5,391 nucleotides of DNA from assembly GCA_009783805.1 (NCBI GenBank), contig WRCU01000132.1, positions 1 through 5,391 on the forward strand. The letters run 5' to 3'. Position 1 is the stretch's first letter; each line of letters starts with the position of its first letter. A program made the position numbers and the translations under genes. Positions 1-5,188 of this stretch are shown here, in pieces. Origin of the DNA: Oscillospiraceae bacterium (GTDB lineage: Bacteria; Bacillota; Clostridia; WRCU01). Below the pieces are notes generated by a model. That model made no database searches, had not been told where the DNA came from, and saw nothing but the letters and a program-made list of their open reading frames with translations.

Positions 1-561
1 GACGGCCCCCGGCGCCCCGTCGCGCGTCACCTCGATTATGTAGTCCATGCGTCCCGAGCCCAAGTCATAGCGCATGGTCACCGTCTCCACGTCCCCTGCC
101 AGCTGGCCGAACAGGCCGTCCTCTTCCAAGGTCTTCACCACCACGCACTTATGGCCGCTCCCGTCCCCGACGTAGTCGTTGAGCGTGGCCGAATAGCTTA
201 GGAGGGTCATCCTGCTGGAGAACGAGATGTGCGTGACGCCATACGCGATGGCGTCCTTCTGCATCAGGGACTCGTAGGCGTCGAAGAACTCCGTTCCCTT
301 GCCCGTCATCTCTATCAATGAGGAGAATCCCGCGTTACCCACGTTTTCGGTCGGTGAGGGCCCGGAGGCATCGCCCGCATCGGACGGGCCGGCGGTGGCG
401 TCGCCCCCGGCGGTCGCCGAGGATCCCGTGGCGGGGTCGCCCCCGGCCGTGGTTGCTGAGCCCGCGGTCGTCCCCTCCTGTGAGTCGCCGCTGATCCCGC
501 ACGCGCACAACAAGGATATGGCGGCGAGAAGTGATAAGGCGGCCATGCTACGTCTTCCCAT
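1..561 (-). CDS. Unrecognised secreted lipoprotein, 3' end beyond the left edge
   Basis: An open frame of 187 codons runs from ATG at 561 to the window edge with no stop, so the C-terminus is missing. The N-terminus is a lipoprotein signal: two Arg at residues 3-4, a hydrophobic stretch at about 7-20, and a lipobox LCAC with Cys21 as the expected lipidated residue. The mature protein should be anchored on the outer face of the cytoplasmic membrane. Residues about 23-78 are a low-complexity Gly/Ala/Ser/Thr/Pro/Asp linker with a repeated TAGGD. From about 79 the composition becomes that of a folded domain with alternating beta-like stretches (for example CVVVKTL and MDYIIEVTR). I do not recognise this domain; a solute-binding or cell-wall role would be guesswork. 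The start is supported by AGGAGG five bases upstream of the ATG. It lies 95 nt downstream of the LysM gene on the same strand but has its own promoter-like sequence, so it need not be SOS-controlled. Confidence 0.85.
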   Translation of the reverse strand, partial: MGRRSMAALSLLAAISLLCACGISGDSQEGTTAGSATTAGGDPATGSSATAGGDATAGPSDAGDASGPSPTENVGNAGFSSLIEMTGKGTEFFDAYESLMQKDAIAYGVTHISFSSRMTLLSYSATLNDYVGDGSGHKCVVVKTLEEDGLFGQLAGDVETVTMRYDLGSGRMDYIIEVTRDGAPGAV

Positions 562-566
562 ATGAA

Positions 567-572
567 CCTCCT
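567..572 (-). promoter_or_regulatory. Shine-Dalgarno site of the lipoprotein gene
   Basis: On the minus strand AGGAGG is followed by TTCAT and then the ATG at 561. This is a full match to the anti-Shine-Dalgarno at good spacing. It is the strongest ribosome-binding site in the window and fixes this start over the internal ATG at codon 6. Confidence 0.85.
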
Positions 573-602
573 AGGCTAGGGCAAGGTAGGATATACGCGA
601 AG

Positions 603-631
603 ACTATACCACTAGGCCGCCGACGCCGCAA
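603..631 (-). promoter_or_regulatory. Probable sigma-A promoter for the lipoprotein gene
   Basis: On the minus strand the -35-like TTGCGG (626-631) is separated by 17 nt from the -10 TATAGT (603-608). The -10 is preceded by TGG, giving an extended -10 TGGTATAGT. The -35 is poor (3 of 6), but the -10 is 5 of 6 with a TG extension. Transcription would begin near 596, leaving an untranslated leader of about 35 nt. I see no SOS box here. The rest of the 562-656 gap holds no convincing terminator for the upstream LysM gene, only a weak CGACGC/GCGTCG pairing with a long loop, so some readthrough from that gene is possible. Confidence 0.5.
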
Positions 632-656
632 CGAGAGGCCATGCTCAGGCGCGTCG

Positions 657-1019
657 CTATGTCGGCACCCTCAGCAGGCCGCCGCAATAGATCACGTTCC
701 CGGACAGGCCGTTTATCGCCTTTATCTCGTCTATGTAGAGCCTGATGTCCATGTTCGGCGGGCAGTATTTGATCGCTATGGACCAAAGCGAGTCGCCGCT
801 TTTAATGATGACGCTCTCGACCGCCTTTCCGTCCTCGTAGCCCATTTGCCGCCGTCCGCCCAACGCGGTGGCCATTGCGGAGGCTAAGCCAATAATTAAG
901 AGCAGCGAGCATATCAAGAAAAGCGCAAACCTCCCTTTGCTCACCAGCCTGAGCCTCCTCCGCGCGACGCCCTTCCCTTCCACCAACCTCAGCCTGACGC
1001 CCGTGCCCGTATGGTACAT
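657..1019 (-). CDS. yneA: YneA-like LysM membrane protein, probable SOS cell-division suppressor
   Basis: 120 residues. A basic N-terminal tail (about 1-30, many Arg/Lys) is followed by one hydrophobic helix (about 31-53), then an external LysM domain (about 70-118) opening with IKSGDSLWSIAIKY, the usual LysM start. LysM binds peptidoglycan. Size, single membrane helix, LysM domain and divergent position next to lexA match B. subtilis YneA, the SOS-induced protein that delays cell division; in YneA the membrane segment is required. Function here is inferred from family and context, and the symbol is provisional. Two cysteines in the LysM domain (C86, C112) could form a disulphide outside the cell. 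The ATG at 1019 is preceded by a GGGGGG tract ending 10 nt upstream, a wobble-capable Shine-Dalgarno. A rival start is GTG at 944 (codon 26), nine bases after an AGGAGG, which would drop most of the basic tail. The promoter contains SOS boxes, so LexA repression is expected. Confidence 0.8.
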   Translation of the reverse strand: MYHTGTGVRLRLVEGKGVARRRLRLVSKGRFALFLICSLLLIIGLASAMATALGGRRQMGYEDGKAVESVIIKSGDSLWSIAIKYCPPNMDIRLYIDEIKAINGLSGNVIYCGGLLRVPT

Positions 1020-1044
1020 AGACTTTACGCCCCCCGCCCGTTTC

Positions 1045-1058
1045 CAAACATATGTTCT
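1045..1058. promoter_or_regulatory. LexA operator (SOS box), 12 of 14 match
   Basis: CAAACATATGTTCT compared with the Gram-positive SOS consensus CGAACRNRYGTTYC. The mismatches are position 2 (A for G) and the last base (T for C). It lies just downstream of the predicted start of transcription of the YneA-like gene, a position suited to blocking initiation or early elongation. Confidence 0.65.
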
Positions 1059-1071
1059 GAACCGATGTTAT
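1058..1071. promoter_or_regulatory. Degenerate LexA half-site pair over a -10, 10 of 14 match
   Basis: TGAACCGATGTTATC-like sequence: GAAC and GTT arms are present with the right 4-nt spacing, but four consensus positions fail. By itself it would be dismissed. It is listed because it is fitted exactly between two better boxes (1045-1058 and 1072-1085) and overlaps the -10 of the YneA-like promoter, so it could be filled cooperatively. Confidence 0.3.
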
Positions 1072-1093
1072 CGAACGCGTGTTCCCTTGTCAA
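1065..1093 (-). promoter_or_regulatory. Probable sigma-A promoter of the YneA-like gene
   Basis: On the minus strand a perfect -35 TTGACA (1088-1093) is followed by a 17-nt spacer and a -10 TAACAT (1065-1070, 4 of 6). Transcription should start near 1058, about 39 nt before the ATG at 1019. The perfect SOS box at 1072-1085 sits wholly inside the spacer, and the weaker box at 1058-1071 covers the -10. LexA binding would therefore exclude RNA polymerase. Confidence 0.7.
1072..1085. promoter_or_regulatory. LexA operator (SOS box), perfect consensus match
   Basis: CGAACGCGTGTTCC fits CGAACRNRYGTTYC at all 14 positions. It lies in the 17-nt spacer of the YneA-like promoter and about 50 bp upstream of the lexA -10. 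This is the likely highest-affinity site of the region and the main reason to call both divergent genes SOS-regulated. Confidence 0.9.
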
Positions 1094-1100
1094 GCCACAT

Positions 1101-1114
1101 CGAACAGAAGTTTT
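1101..1114. promoter_or_regulatory. LexA operator (SOS box) at the lexA promoter, 12 of 14 match
   Basis: CGAACAGAAGTTTT differs from CGAACRNRYGTTYC at position 9 (A for Y) and 14 (T for C). It overlaps the -35 region of the predicted lexA promoter, so it is the natural site for lexA autorepression. Being imperfect, it would be expected to bind more weakly than the box at 1072-1085. Confidence 0.65.
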
Positions 1115-1139
1115 AATATGGGCGGAACCGTGCTATAAT
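1111..1139 (+). promoter_or_regulatory. Sigma-A promoter of lexA with extended -10
   Basis: The consensus -10 TATAAT (1134-1139) is preceded by TG plus one base (TGCTATAAT), an extended -10. The -35 at 17-nt spacing is the weak TTTTAA (1111-1116), which the extended -10 can compensate. Transcription should begin near 1146, leaving a leader of about 42 nt before the lexA ATG. An SOS box overlaps the -35. Confidence 0.75.
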
Positions 1140-1187
1140 GGAAAAAAATGCTTTTGCCGTGTACGCGGGGGACGGGGGGCGCGCAGG

Positions 1188-1895
1188 ATGAGAAAAAGGA
1201 AAGAAGAAAAAATAAAGGAAATCATAGATTTCGTAAACAATGAGGTGACCCTCAAAGGCTACCCACCGTCGGTTAGGGAGATCTGCGCCGCCGTGGGGTT
1301 CAAATCCACCTCAACCGTGCACGGCTACCTGGAGAGGCTTTCGCGCGAGGGCCTGCTGAAGAAGGACCCTCTCAAGCCCAGGGCGTTGAAGGTGATGGTC
1401 GATCCGGCTTCCGGCCGGGCCGAGCCCGCCCCAGGCATCCGCAGGCAGGCCGGACCCATGGCGAGGCCCAACGAGCAGATCCTGGGCGACGGCTACATGC
1501 ATTTTAACGAGGTCGTCGACGTGCCCTTGCTGGGCGTCGTCAACGCGGGCCAGCCGATATTGGCGCACGAGGACATGGAGTCCGTGTATTCGCTGCCGAC
1601 GGACTTCGCCAGGGGCAAGGACGTGTTCATGCTGCGCGTCAAGGGCGACAGCATGGTCGAGGCAGGGATCCTCGACGGCGACTATATCGTCGTCCGCAAG
1701 CAGGAAGACGCGGAGAACGGGGAGATAATCGTCGGCATGCTGGGCGATGAGGCCACGGTGAAGAAGTATTATTTAGAGAAGGGCCGCATCAGGCTCCAAC
1801 CCGAGAACCCCTCCATGGACCCGATATACGTCAATTTAGGCGATGACTTCAGGGTGGTCGGCAAGGTCATATCGCTGCTGCGGCTGGTCAGGTAA
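1188..1895 (+). CDS. lexA: LexA, SOS-response repressor and self-cleaving serine protease
   Basis: 235 residues. The N-terminal winged helix-turn-helix lies at about 1-70, with the DNA-reading part around PPSVREICAAVGFKSTSTVH (26-45). A linker of about 35 residues (72-107) follows, then the S24 peptidase domain. The self-cleavage bond is A120-G121 in VVNAGQP. Catalytic Ser155 lies in KGDSM and Lys192 in EATVKK. The spacings A to S (35) and S to K (37) equal those of E. coli LexA (A84, S119, K156), so the enzyme looks intact. It is longer than the 202-residue E. coli protein mainly in the linker. RecA filaments would stimulate cleavage and relieve repression of its own gene and the divergent LysM gene. 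ATG at 1188 is chosen: the frame stays open upstream to 1011, but that stretch carries the promoter and operators, and homologues begin at MRKRKEEK. A GGGGGG tract ends 8 nt before the ATG. Confidence 0.97.
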   Translation: MRKRKEEKIKEIIDFVNNEVTLKGYPPSVREICAAVGFKSTSTVHGYLERLSREGLLKKDPLKPRALKVMVDPASGRAEPAPGIRRQAGPMARPNEQILGDGYMHFNEVVDVPLLGVVNAGQPILAHEDMESVYSLPTDFARGKDVFMLRVKGDSMVEAGILDGDYIVVRKQEDAENGEIIVGMLGDEATVKKYYLEKGRIRLQPENPSMDPIYVNLGDDFRVVGKVISLLRLVR

Positions 1896-1901
1896 CCAGC
1901 T
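1882..1901. terminator. Possible stem-loop shared by the lexA and hfq 3' ends
   Basis: GCTGGT (1883-1888) and ACCAGC (1895-1900) form a perfect 6-bp stem with a 6-nt loop, extendable by one G-T pair. It covers the lexA stop codon and touches the hfq stop. Such a palindrome between convergent genes could serve both strands, but neither side has the run of T expected of an intrinsic terminator, so this is a weak call. Confidence 0.3.
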
Positions 1902-2140
1902 CATTCCCCTTCCTCGGGCGGCTGCTCCAGCCTCACCTGCTTTGACGGGATTATCGTCGATATGGCGTGCTTATAGATCATATGCTGCTTCCCGTCGCTC
2001 TCCAGGACCACGGTGAAGCTGTCGAAGCCCTTGATGAGCCCCTTGAGCTGGATTCCGTTCACCAGGTACATGGTCACCTGTATGTGCTCTTTCCTGATTT
2101 GGTTTATTATCGCGTCCTGCATGTTCATCTGACCCTTCAT
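1901..2140 (-). CDS. hfq: Hfq, Sm-like RNA chaperone
   Basis: 79 residues, close to the 73 of B. subtilis Hfq. Hfq forms a hexameric ring in the cytoplasm that binds small RNAs and mRNAs. The Sm1 motif spans about 20-47 ([19 protein letters not shown]) and Sm2 carries the signature YKHAIS at 56-61. Residues of the proximal RNA-binding face are in place: Q8, F42, K57, H58. The rim patch is R16-K17-E18-H19, less basic than E. coli RRER and like the Bacillus form RKEN. The tail (PPEEGE) is short and acidic, without the long disordered C-terminus of enterobacteria. It is the last gene of the mutL-miaA-hfq group and ends 5 nt from the convergent lexA stop. ATG at 2140 aligns with the B. subtilis start (MK..NIQD), although only AAGG directly abutting the ATG and a GAGGGAG about 12 nt upstream are available as ribosome-binding sequence. 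M5 is an alternative. Confidence 0.95.
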   Translation of the reverse strand: MKGQMNMQDAIINQIRKEHIQVTMYLVNGIQLKGLIKGFDSFTVVLESDGKQHMIYKHAISTIIPSKQVRLEQPPEEGE

Positions 2141-2172
2141 CCTTTTTTCGTGCTCCCTCTAGTTTTTCCTTG

Positions 2173-2181
2173 ATTGTACCA
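2173..2181 (-). promoter_or_regulatory. Possible extended -10 promoter for hfq
   Basis: In the 60-nt gap between miaA and hfq the minus strand carries TGGTACAAT, an extended -10 with a 5-of-6 hexamer (2173-2178). No credible -35 is found 17 nt upstream. Transcription would begin near 2166, giving a leader of about 25 nt. It might give hfq its own supply of message in addition to readthrough from mutL-miaA. Confidence 0.35.
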
Positions 2182-2200
2182 TAGGCCGCCGAGGCAATCC

Positions 2201-3166
2201 TTACCGCGCCCCGCCGAGGATGGCCCGCAACCCGTCACGGCCGGGCGGTATGCGCCTCATCCCCTCCATGCGGCCGAACCATGTGTCCTGCCTCTTAGCG
2301 TAGCGGCGCGTGTTCGCCTTGATCAGCCCGACCGCCTCGCCGTGCGTGAGCATGCCCGAAAGGTAAAGGAGCGACTCCCTATAGCCGATCCCCCGCATCG
2401 ACTGCATGCCCTTCCCGCACCCTTTCGCGCGTAGGGCCTCCACCTCCTCGAACAGGCCGGCGCGAACCATGCGGTCCACCCGCCCGTCTATGGCGGAATA
2501 TACGTCCTTCCGCTCCGGGGACACCAGGTACGCCTCGCATGGGAGCCCTAGGCCGCCCCCCTTGGAAAGCGCGTTCCGCTCAGCCCGGGTCAGGCCCGTC
2601 CGCAGCAGCAGCGCAATCGCCCTCCTCACCCTCCTCACGTCGTTCGGGTGGATCGCACCGGCCGCCTCGGGGTCCATCGCCGCCAGCCTGCCATGCAGGC
2701 CCGGCCCATCCGTCCCCAGTCCCGTACCCTCCATGGGGCCGTCCAGCCCGCCCAAACCAAGGCCCCCGCCGCCGCCCATACGCGGCCCATCGGCGGGCGG
2801 AGGCGCGACGGCGCCGTCCCCGAAGGACTCCAGGCGCAGATCCTCCACCAAGCCTTTGACGTAGAGCCCGGTCCCCCCGCATACCACCAACGGCGCCCCG
2901 CCCGCGTGGCCGTCTATGACCGCCCGCGCCGAGCGGAGCCACTCAAAGACGTTATAGCCCTCCCAAGGCTCGACGACGTCGATGAGGTGGTGGGCCACGC
3001 CGCCCATCTCGGCGGCCGTAGGCTTGGCCGTCCCGATGTCCAGCCCCTTGTAGACCTGCATCGAGTCAGCCGAGATGACCTCCCCCCCCAGGGTCTGGCA
3101 CAGCTCCACCGCCATCGCGGACTTTCCCGTCGCCGTCTGCCCGGCGATCACCAGTATTCTTCCCAT
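2201..3166 (-). CDS. miaA: MiaA, tRNA dimethylallyltransferase, with a glycine-rich insert
   Basis: 321 residues, of ordinary length. MiaA moves a dimethylallyl group from DMAPP to N6 of A37 in tRNAs reading UNN codons. P-loop GQTATGKS is at 9-16 (Gln in place of the usual Pro), with DSMQVYKGLDIGTAKPT at 34-50, HHLIDV at 59-64, GGTGLYVKGL at 98-105 and beyond, DP..A..IHPNDVRRVRRA at about 165-183, GIGYRE at 259-264 and RRYAKRQDTWF at 287-297. The odd part is residues about 122-156, a Gly/Pro/Asp/Leu low-complexity run where family members carry helical sequence that is part of the insert domain contacting tRNA. The catalytic motifs are otherwise complete. The gene follows mutL in the same frame: the mutL TAG, then two codons, then this ATG. 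GCGGAGG directly abuts the ATG with no spacer; AGAGGG about 11 nt upstream, inside mutL, may be the working site, or translation may be coupled. Confidence 0.96.
   Translation of the reverse strand: MGRILVIAGQTATGKSAMAVELCQTLGGEVISADSMQVYKGLDIGTAKPTAAEMGGVAHHLIDVVEPWEGYNVFEWLRSARAVIDGHAGGAPLVVCGGTGLYVKGLVEDLRLESFGDGAVAPPPADGPRMGGGGGLGLGGLDGPMEGTGLGTDGPGLHGRLAAMDPEAAGAIHPNDVRRVRRAIALLLRTGLTRAERNALSKGGGLGLPCEAYLVSPERKDVYSAIDGRVDRMVRAGLFEEVEALRAKGCGKGMQSMRGIGYRESLLYLSGMLTHGEAVGLIKANTRRYAKRQDTWFGRMEGMRRIPPGRDGLRAILGGAR
2733..2801 (-). repeat. Low-complexity Gly-rich coding tract inside miaA
   Basis: On the coding strand this stretch encodes a Gly-dominated sequence, including five consecutive Gly followed by LGLGG. 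It is built from GGG/GGC/GGT codons interrupted by ATG, CTG and GAC. No exact tandem unit is evident. It looks like short-period expansion or drift in GC-rich DNA, replacing ordinary MiaA sequence. Confidence 0.5.
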
Positions 3167-3172
3167 CCTCCG

Positions 3173-5179
3173 CTATGCCCTCTTGAAAAGCCTCTCTATC
3201 TCCTTCCTACCCACCCTCACGATCACGGGTCTGCCATGGGGGCAGTTGAAAAGGTTCCCAACCTTGGAAAGGTCGCCCAGCAACGCGCCCAGCTCGGCCT
3301 CGGACAGATCGTCGCCCGCCTTGACGGAGGCCCTGCACGCGACCGCGTACGCCGCCTTCTTCCTGATCCCGTCAGTCACCGCCTGGCTGTCGGGGGTCCC
3401 TTCCAACAGGCACAGCAAGTCCGCCAAGGCACCGACCGACGCCTCCGCCGCCATGCCTGCCGGGACCGCGCGCACCAACGCGGACGTCTCCCCGAAAGGC
3501 TCCACCGCATACCCCATCTGCCCGATCAGCCCGGCATGCGCGGCCATAGCCTCCATCTGGCTCAGCGTGACGTCGAGGCCGACGGGGACGAGGAGGTCCT
3601 GCGACGGCGCCCGCCGATCCGCCCCCGCGTCGAGCAGCCTCTCATAGACGACCCTTTCGTGCGCCGCGTGCAGGTCTATCAGGTATAGCCAGTCGCCCCC
3701 CTGGAGCAGCGCGTAGGTCCCGAACGCCTGTCCCAACACCCTGGAGGACAAGGCCCGCCTGGCCGCATCCGCGCCCTCGGCCGCCTCGCGGCCCAAGGCC
3801 GGCCCGCGCTCCGCGTCCCCATATCCCAACGCGGCCCAAGCCGCCTCGGCGGCCCCACCGCCGTCGGCCCCACCGCCGTCAGACTCGTCGCCGTCGGCTC
3901 CGACCGGCCCGTAGGCCCCTTGCGCCTGCCTGCCTTGGCCATGGCCCGTCGGGGCCTCAGGAGCCCGCGCGAACGCCGCCTCCCCTTCCGCCACCGACCC
4001 GACCGGGGCGGGCCTCCCACCGGATCCGGGGCCGACCGCATCGCCGCGCGCTCCGTACCCACCGTAAGCCCGGGGGCCGCCGGCGCTCCCGGCATGACCC
4101 CCATTGTCCGCATCGACCGCGCTCCCGGCATCGCCTAAGGCCTCGCCCGCCAATCTCCCCGCGTCGGCCTCCACGGCCCTGTCGGCCACCTTGAGCACGC
4201 CATCCCTTACGGCGCCGCGGATCAGCCTGTAGATCCCCCGCTCATCGGCGAACTTCACCTCCGTCTTCGCCGGGTGCACGTTCACGTCCAGGCTTTCCGG
4301 GGCTATGCTTAGGTATATGGTGGCCGCCGGGTGCCTGCCTTTGGTGACGGTTTCCGCGAAGGCGCCGTCCAGGGCGGCGGCGAACGCCTTGCTCCTCACG
4401 TACCTGCCGTTCACGAACAACAGCTGGTAGTCCCTCGTGGGCCTGGTCACCCCCCCGCCCGAGACGAACCCCTCCAGGCTGGCCCCCAAGTCGGGCCCCT
4501 CCCCGCGGACCTCGATCATACCCGAATGGAACCCCGCCCCCCACAAGGCCCGGATCGCCGGCAGCGCGCCCCCCCTGCCCGGCGTCGCGAACGCCTGCCG
4601 CCCGTTCACGGTGAGCGTGAACGAGACGTCGTGCCTGGACAGGGCCAGCTTGGCGACTATGTCGGCCACGCCCCCAGCCTCGGCGGCGTCCTTCCTGAGG
4701 AACTTGTACCTCGCCGGGGTGTTGCGAAACAGGCTCCTCACCGTGACGCTGGTGCCGGGCCCGCGCGCGGCCTCGGTGATGACGGCCGGCCCGCCGGCTT
4801 TCGAGTACGCCCTGAAGCCCAGCTCCTCGCCCGCGGCCCGGGAAATGACCTCCAAGTCGGACACGGCGGCGATGCTCGCCAGGGCCTCGCCCCGAAAACC
4901 CAGCGTCATGACGCGAGGCAGCCCGGAACCGTCCTTCAGCTTGCTCGTCGCGTGCCTCTCCGTCAGGAGCGTCGCGTCGTCGGCCTCTATGCCGCAGCCG
5001 TCGTCCGTGACCCTGACCATCTCCACCCCGCCGCCCGAGATCTCGACCGCGATCCGCCCCGCGCCCGCGTCCAACGAGTTCTCCACCAACTCCTTGACCA
5101 CGGAGGCCGGCCTCTCCACCACCTCACCCGCGGCCACCATGCGGGCGGTGAGTTCATCCAGAACGATAATCCTACCCAT
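3173..5179 (-). CDS. mutL: MutL, mismatch-repair ATPase and nicking endonuclease
   Basis: 668 residues. MutL couples mismatch recognition by MutS to strand nicking. The N-terminal GHKL ATPase (about 1-335) shows ELVENSLDAGA at 30-40 (general base E30, Mg-binding N34), DDGCGI at 59-64, RHATSK at 75-80, GFRGEAL at 94-100, LFRNTPARYKFL at 150-161, VNGRYV at 256-261 and DVNVHPAKTEVKF at 298-310. A long Gly/Ala/Asp-rich linker (about 335-475) joins the C-terminal dimerisation and endonuclease domain. That domain carries DLHAAHERVVYE at 502-513 (family DQHA(X)2E(X)4E, with Leu for Gln), ACRASVKAGD at 614-623 and CPHGRP at 646-651. These motifs mark the nicking type of MutL found in bacteria without MutH. 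ATG at 5179 has GAGG seven bases upstream. It starts 9 nt after the stop of the small membrane-protein frame and precedes miaA by 6 nt. mutS is not in the window. Confidence 0.97.
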   Translation of the reverse strand: MGRIIVLDELTARMVAAGEVVERPASVVKELVENSLDAGAGRIAVEISGGGVEMVRVTDDGCGIEADDATLLTERHATSKLKDGSGLPRVMTLGFRGEALASIAAVSDLEVISRAAGEELGFRAYSKAGGPAVITEAARGPGTSVTVRSLFRNTPARYKFLRKDAAEAGGVADIVAKLALSRHDVSFTLTVNGRQAFATPGRGGALPAIRALWGAGFHSGMIEVRGEGPDLGASLEGFVSGGGVTRPTRDYQLLFVNGRYVRSKAFAAALDGAFAETVTKGRHPAATIYLSIAPESLDVNVHPAKTEVKFADERGIYRLIRGAVRDGVLKVADRAVEADAGRLAGEALGDAGSAVDADNGGHAGSAGGPRAYGGYGARGDAVGPGSGGRPAPVGSVAEGEAAFARAPEAPTGHGQGRQAQGAYGPVGADGDESDGGGADGGGAAEAAWAALGYGDAERGPALGREAAEGADAARRALSSRVLGQAFGTYALLQGGDWLYLIDLHAAHERVVYERLLDAGADRRAPSQDLLVPVGLDVTLSQMEAMAAHAGLIGQMGYAVEPFGETSALVRAVPAGMAAEASVGALADLLCLLEGTPDSQAVTDGIRKKAAYAVACRASVKAGDDLSEAELGALLGDLSKVGNLFNCPHGRPVIVRVGRKEIERLFKRA
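3851..3880 (-). repeat. Perfect 15-bp tandem duplication in the mutL linker
   Basis: The plus-strand unit GGCCCCACCGCCGTC occurs twice head to tail (3851-3865, 3866-3880). On the coding strand it gives DGGGA twice, residues about 434-443 of MutL. It lies in the disordered interdomain linker and keeps the frame, so it is expected to be tolerated. Confidence 0.85.
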
Positions 5180-5188
5180 GGCACCGCC

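Noticed and set aside
612..656. Intrinsic terminator after the LysM gene
   Set aside because: Only short or long-looped GC pairings are possible and there is no T tract, so no terminator can be supported.
299..887. Plus-strand frames opposite the lipoprotein and the LysM gene
   Set aside because: The minus strand carries a signal peptide with lipobox and a LysM domain with proper start signals; the plus frames are shadows.
1087..1119. TTGTCA as a -35 for a second plus-strand lexA promoter
   Set aside because: No good -10 lies at 16-18 nt; the same bases are better explained as the perfect TTGACA of the minus-strand promoter.
1011..1187. Upstream extension of the lexA frame by 59 codons to an ATG at 1011
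   Set aside because: The extension runs through the promoters and SOS boxes, does not look like protein, and LexA homologues start at the ATG at 1188.
2648..3688. Long plus-strand open frame opposite miaA and the end of mutL
   Set aside because: It spans the junction of two well-identified genes on the other strand and has no ribosome-binding site or recognisable domain.
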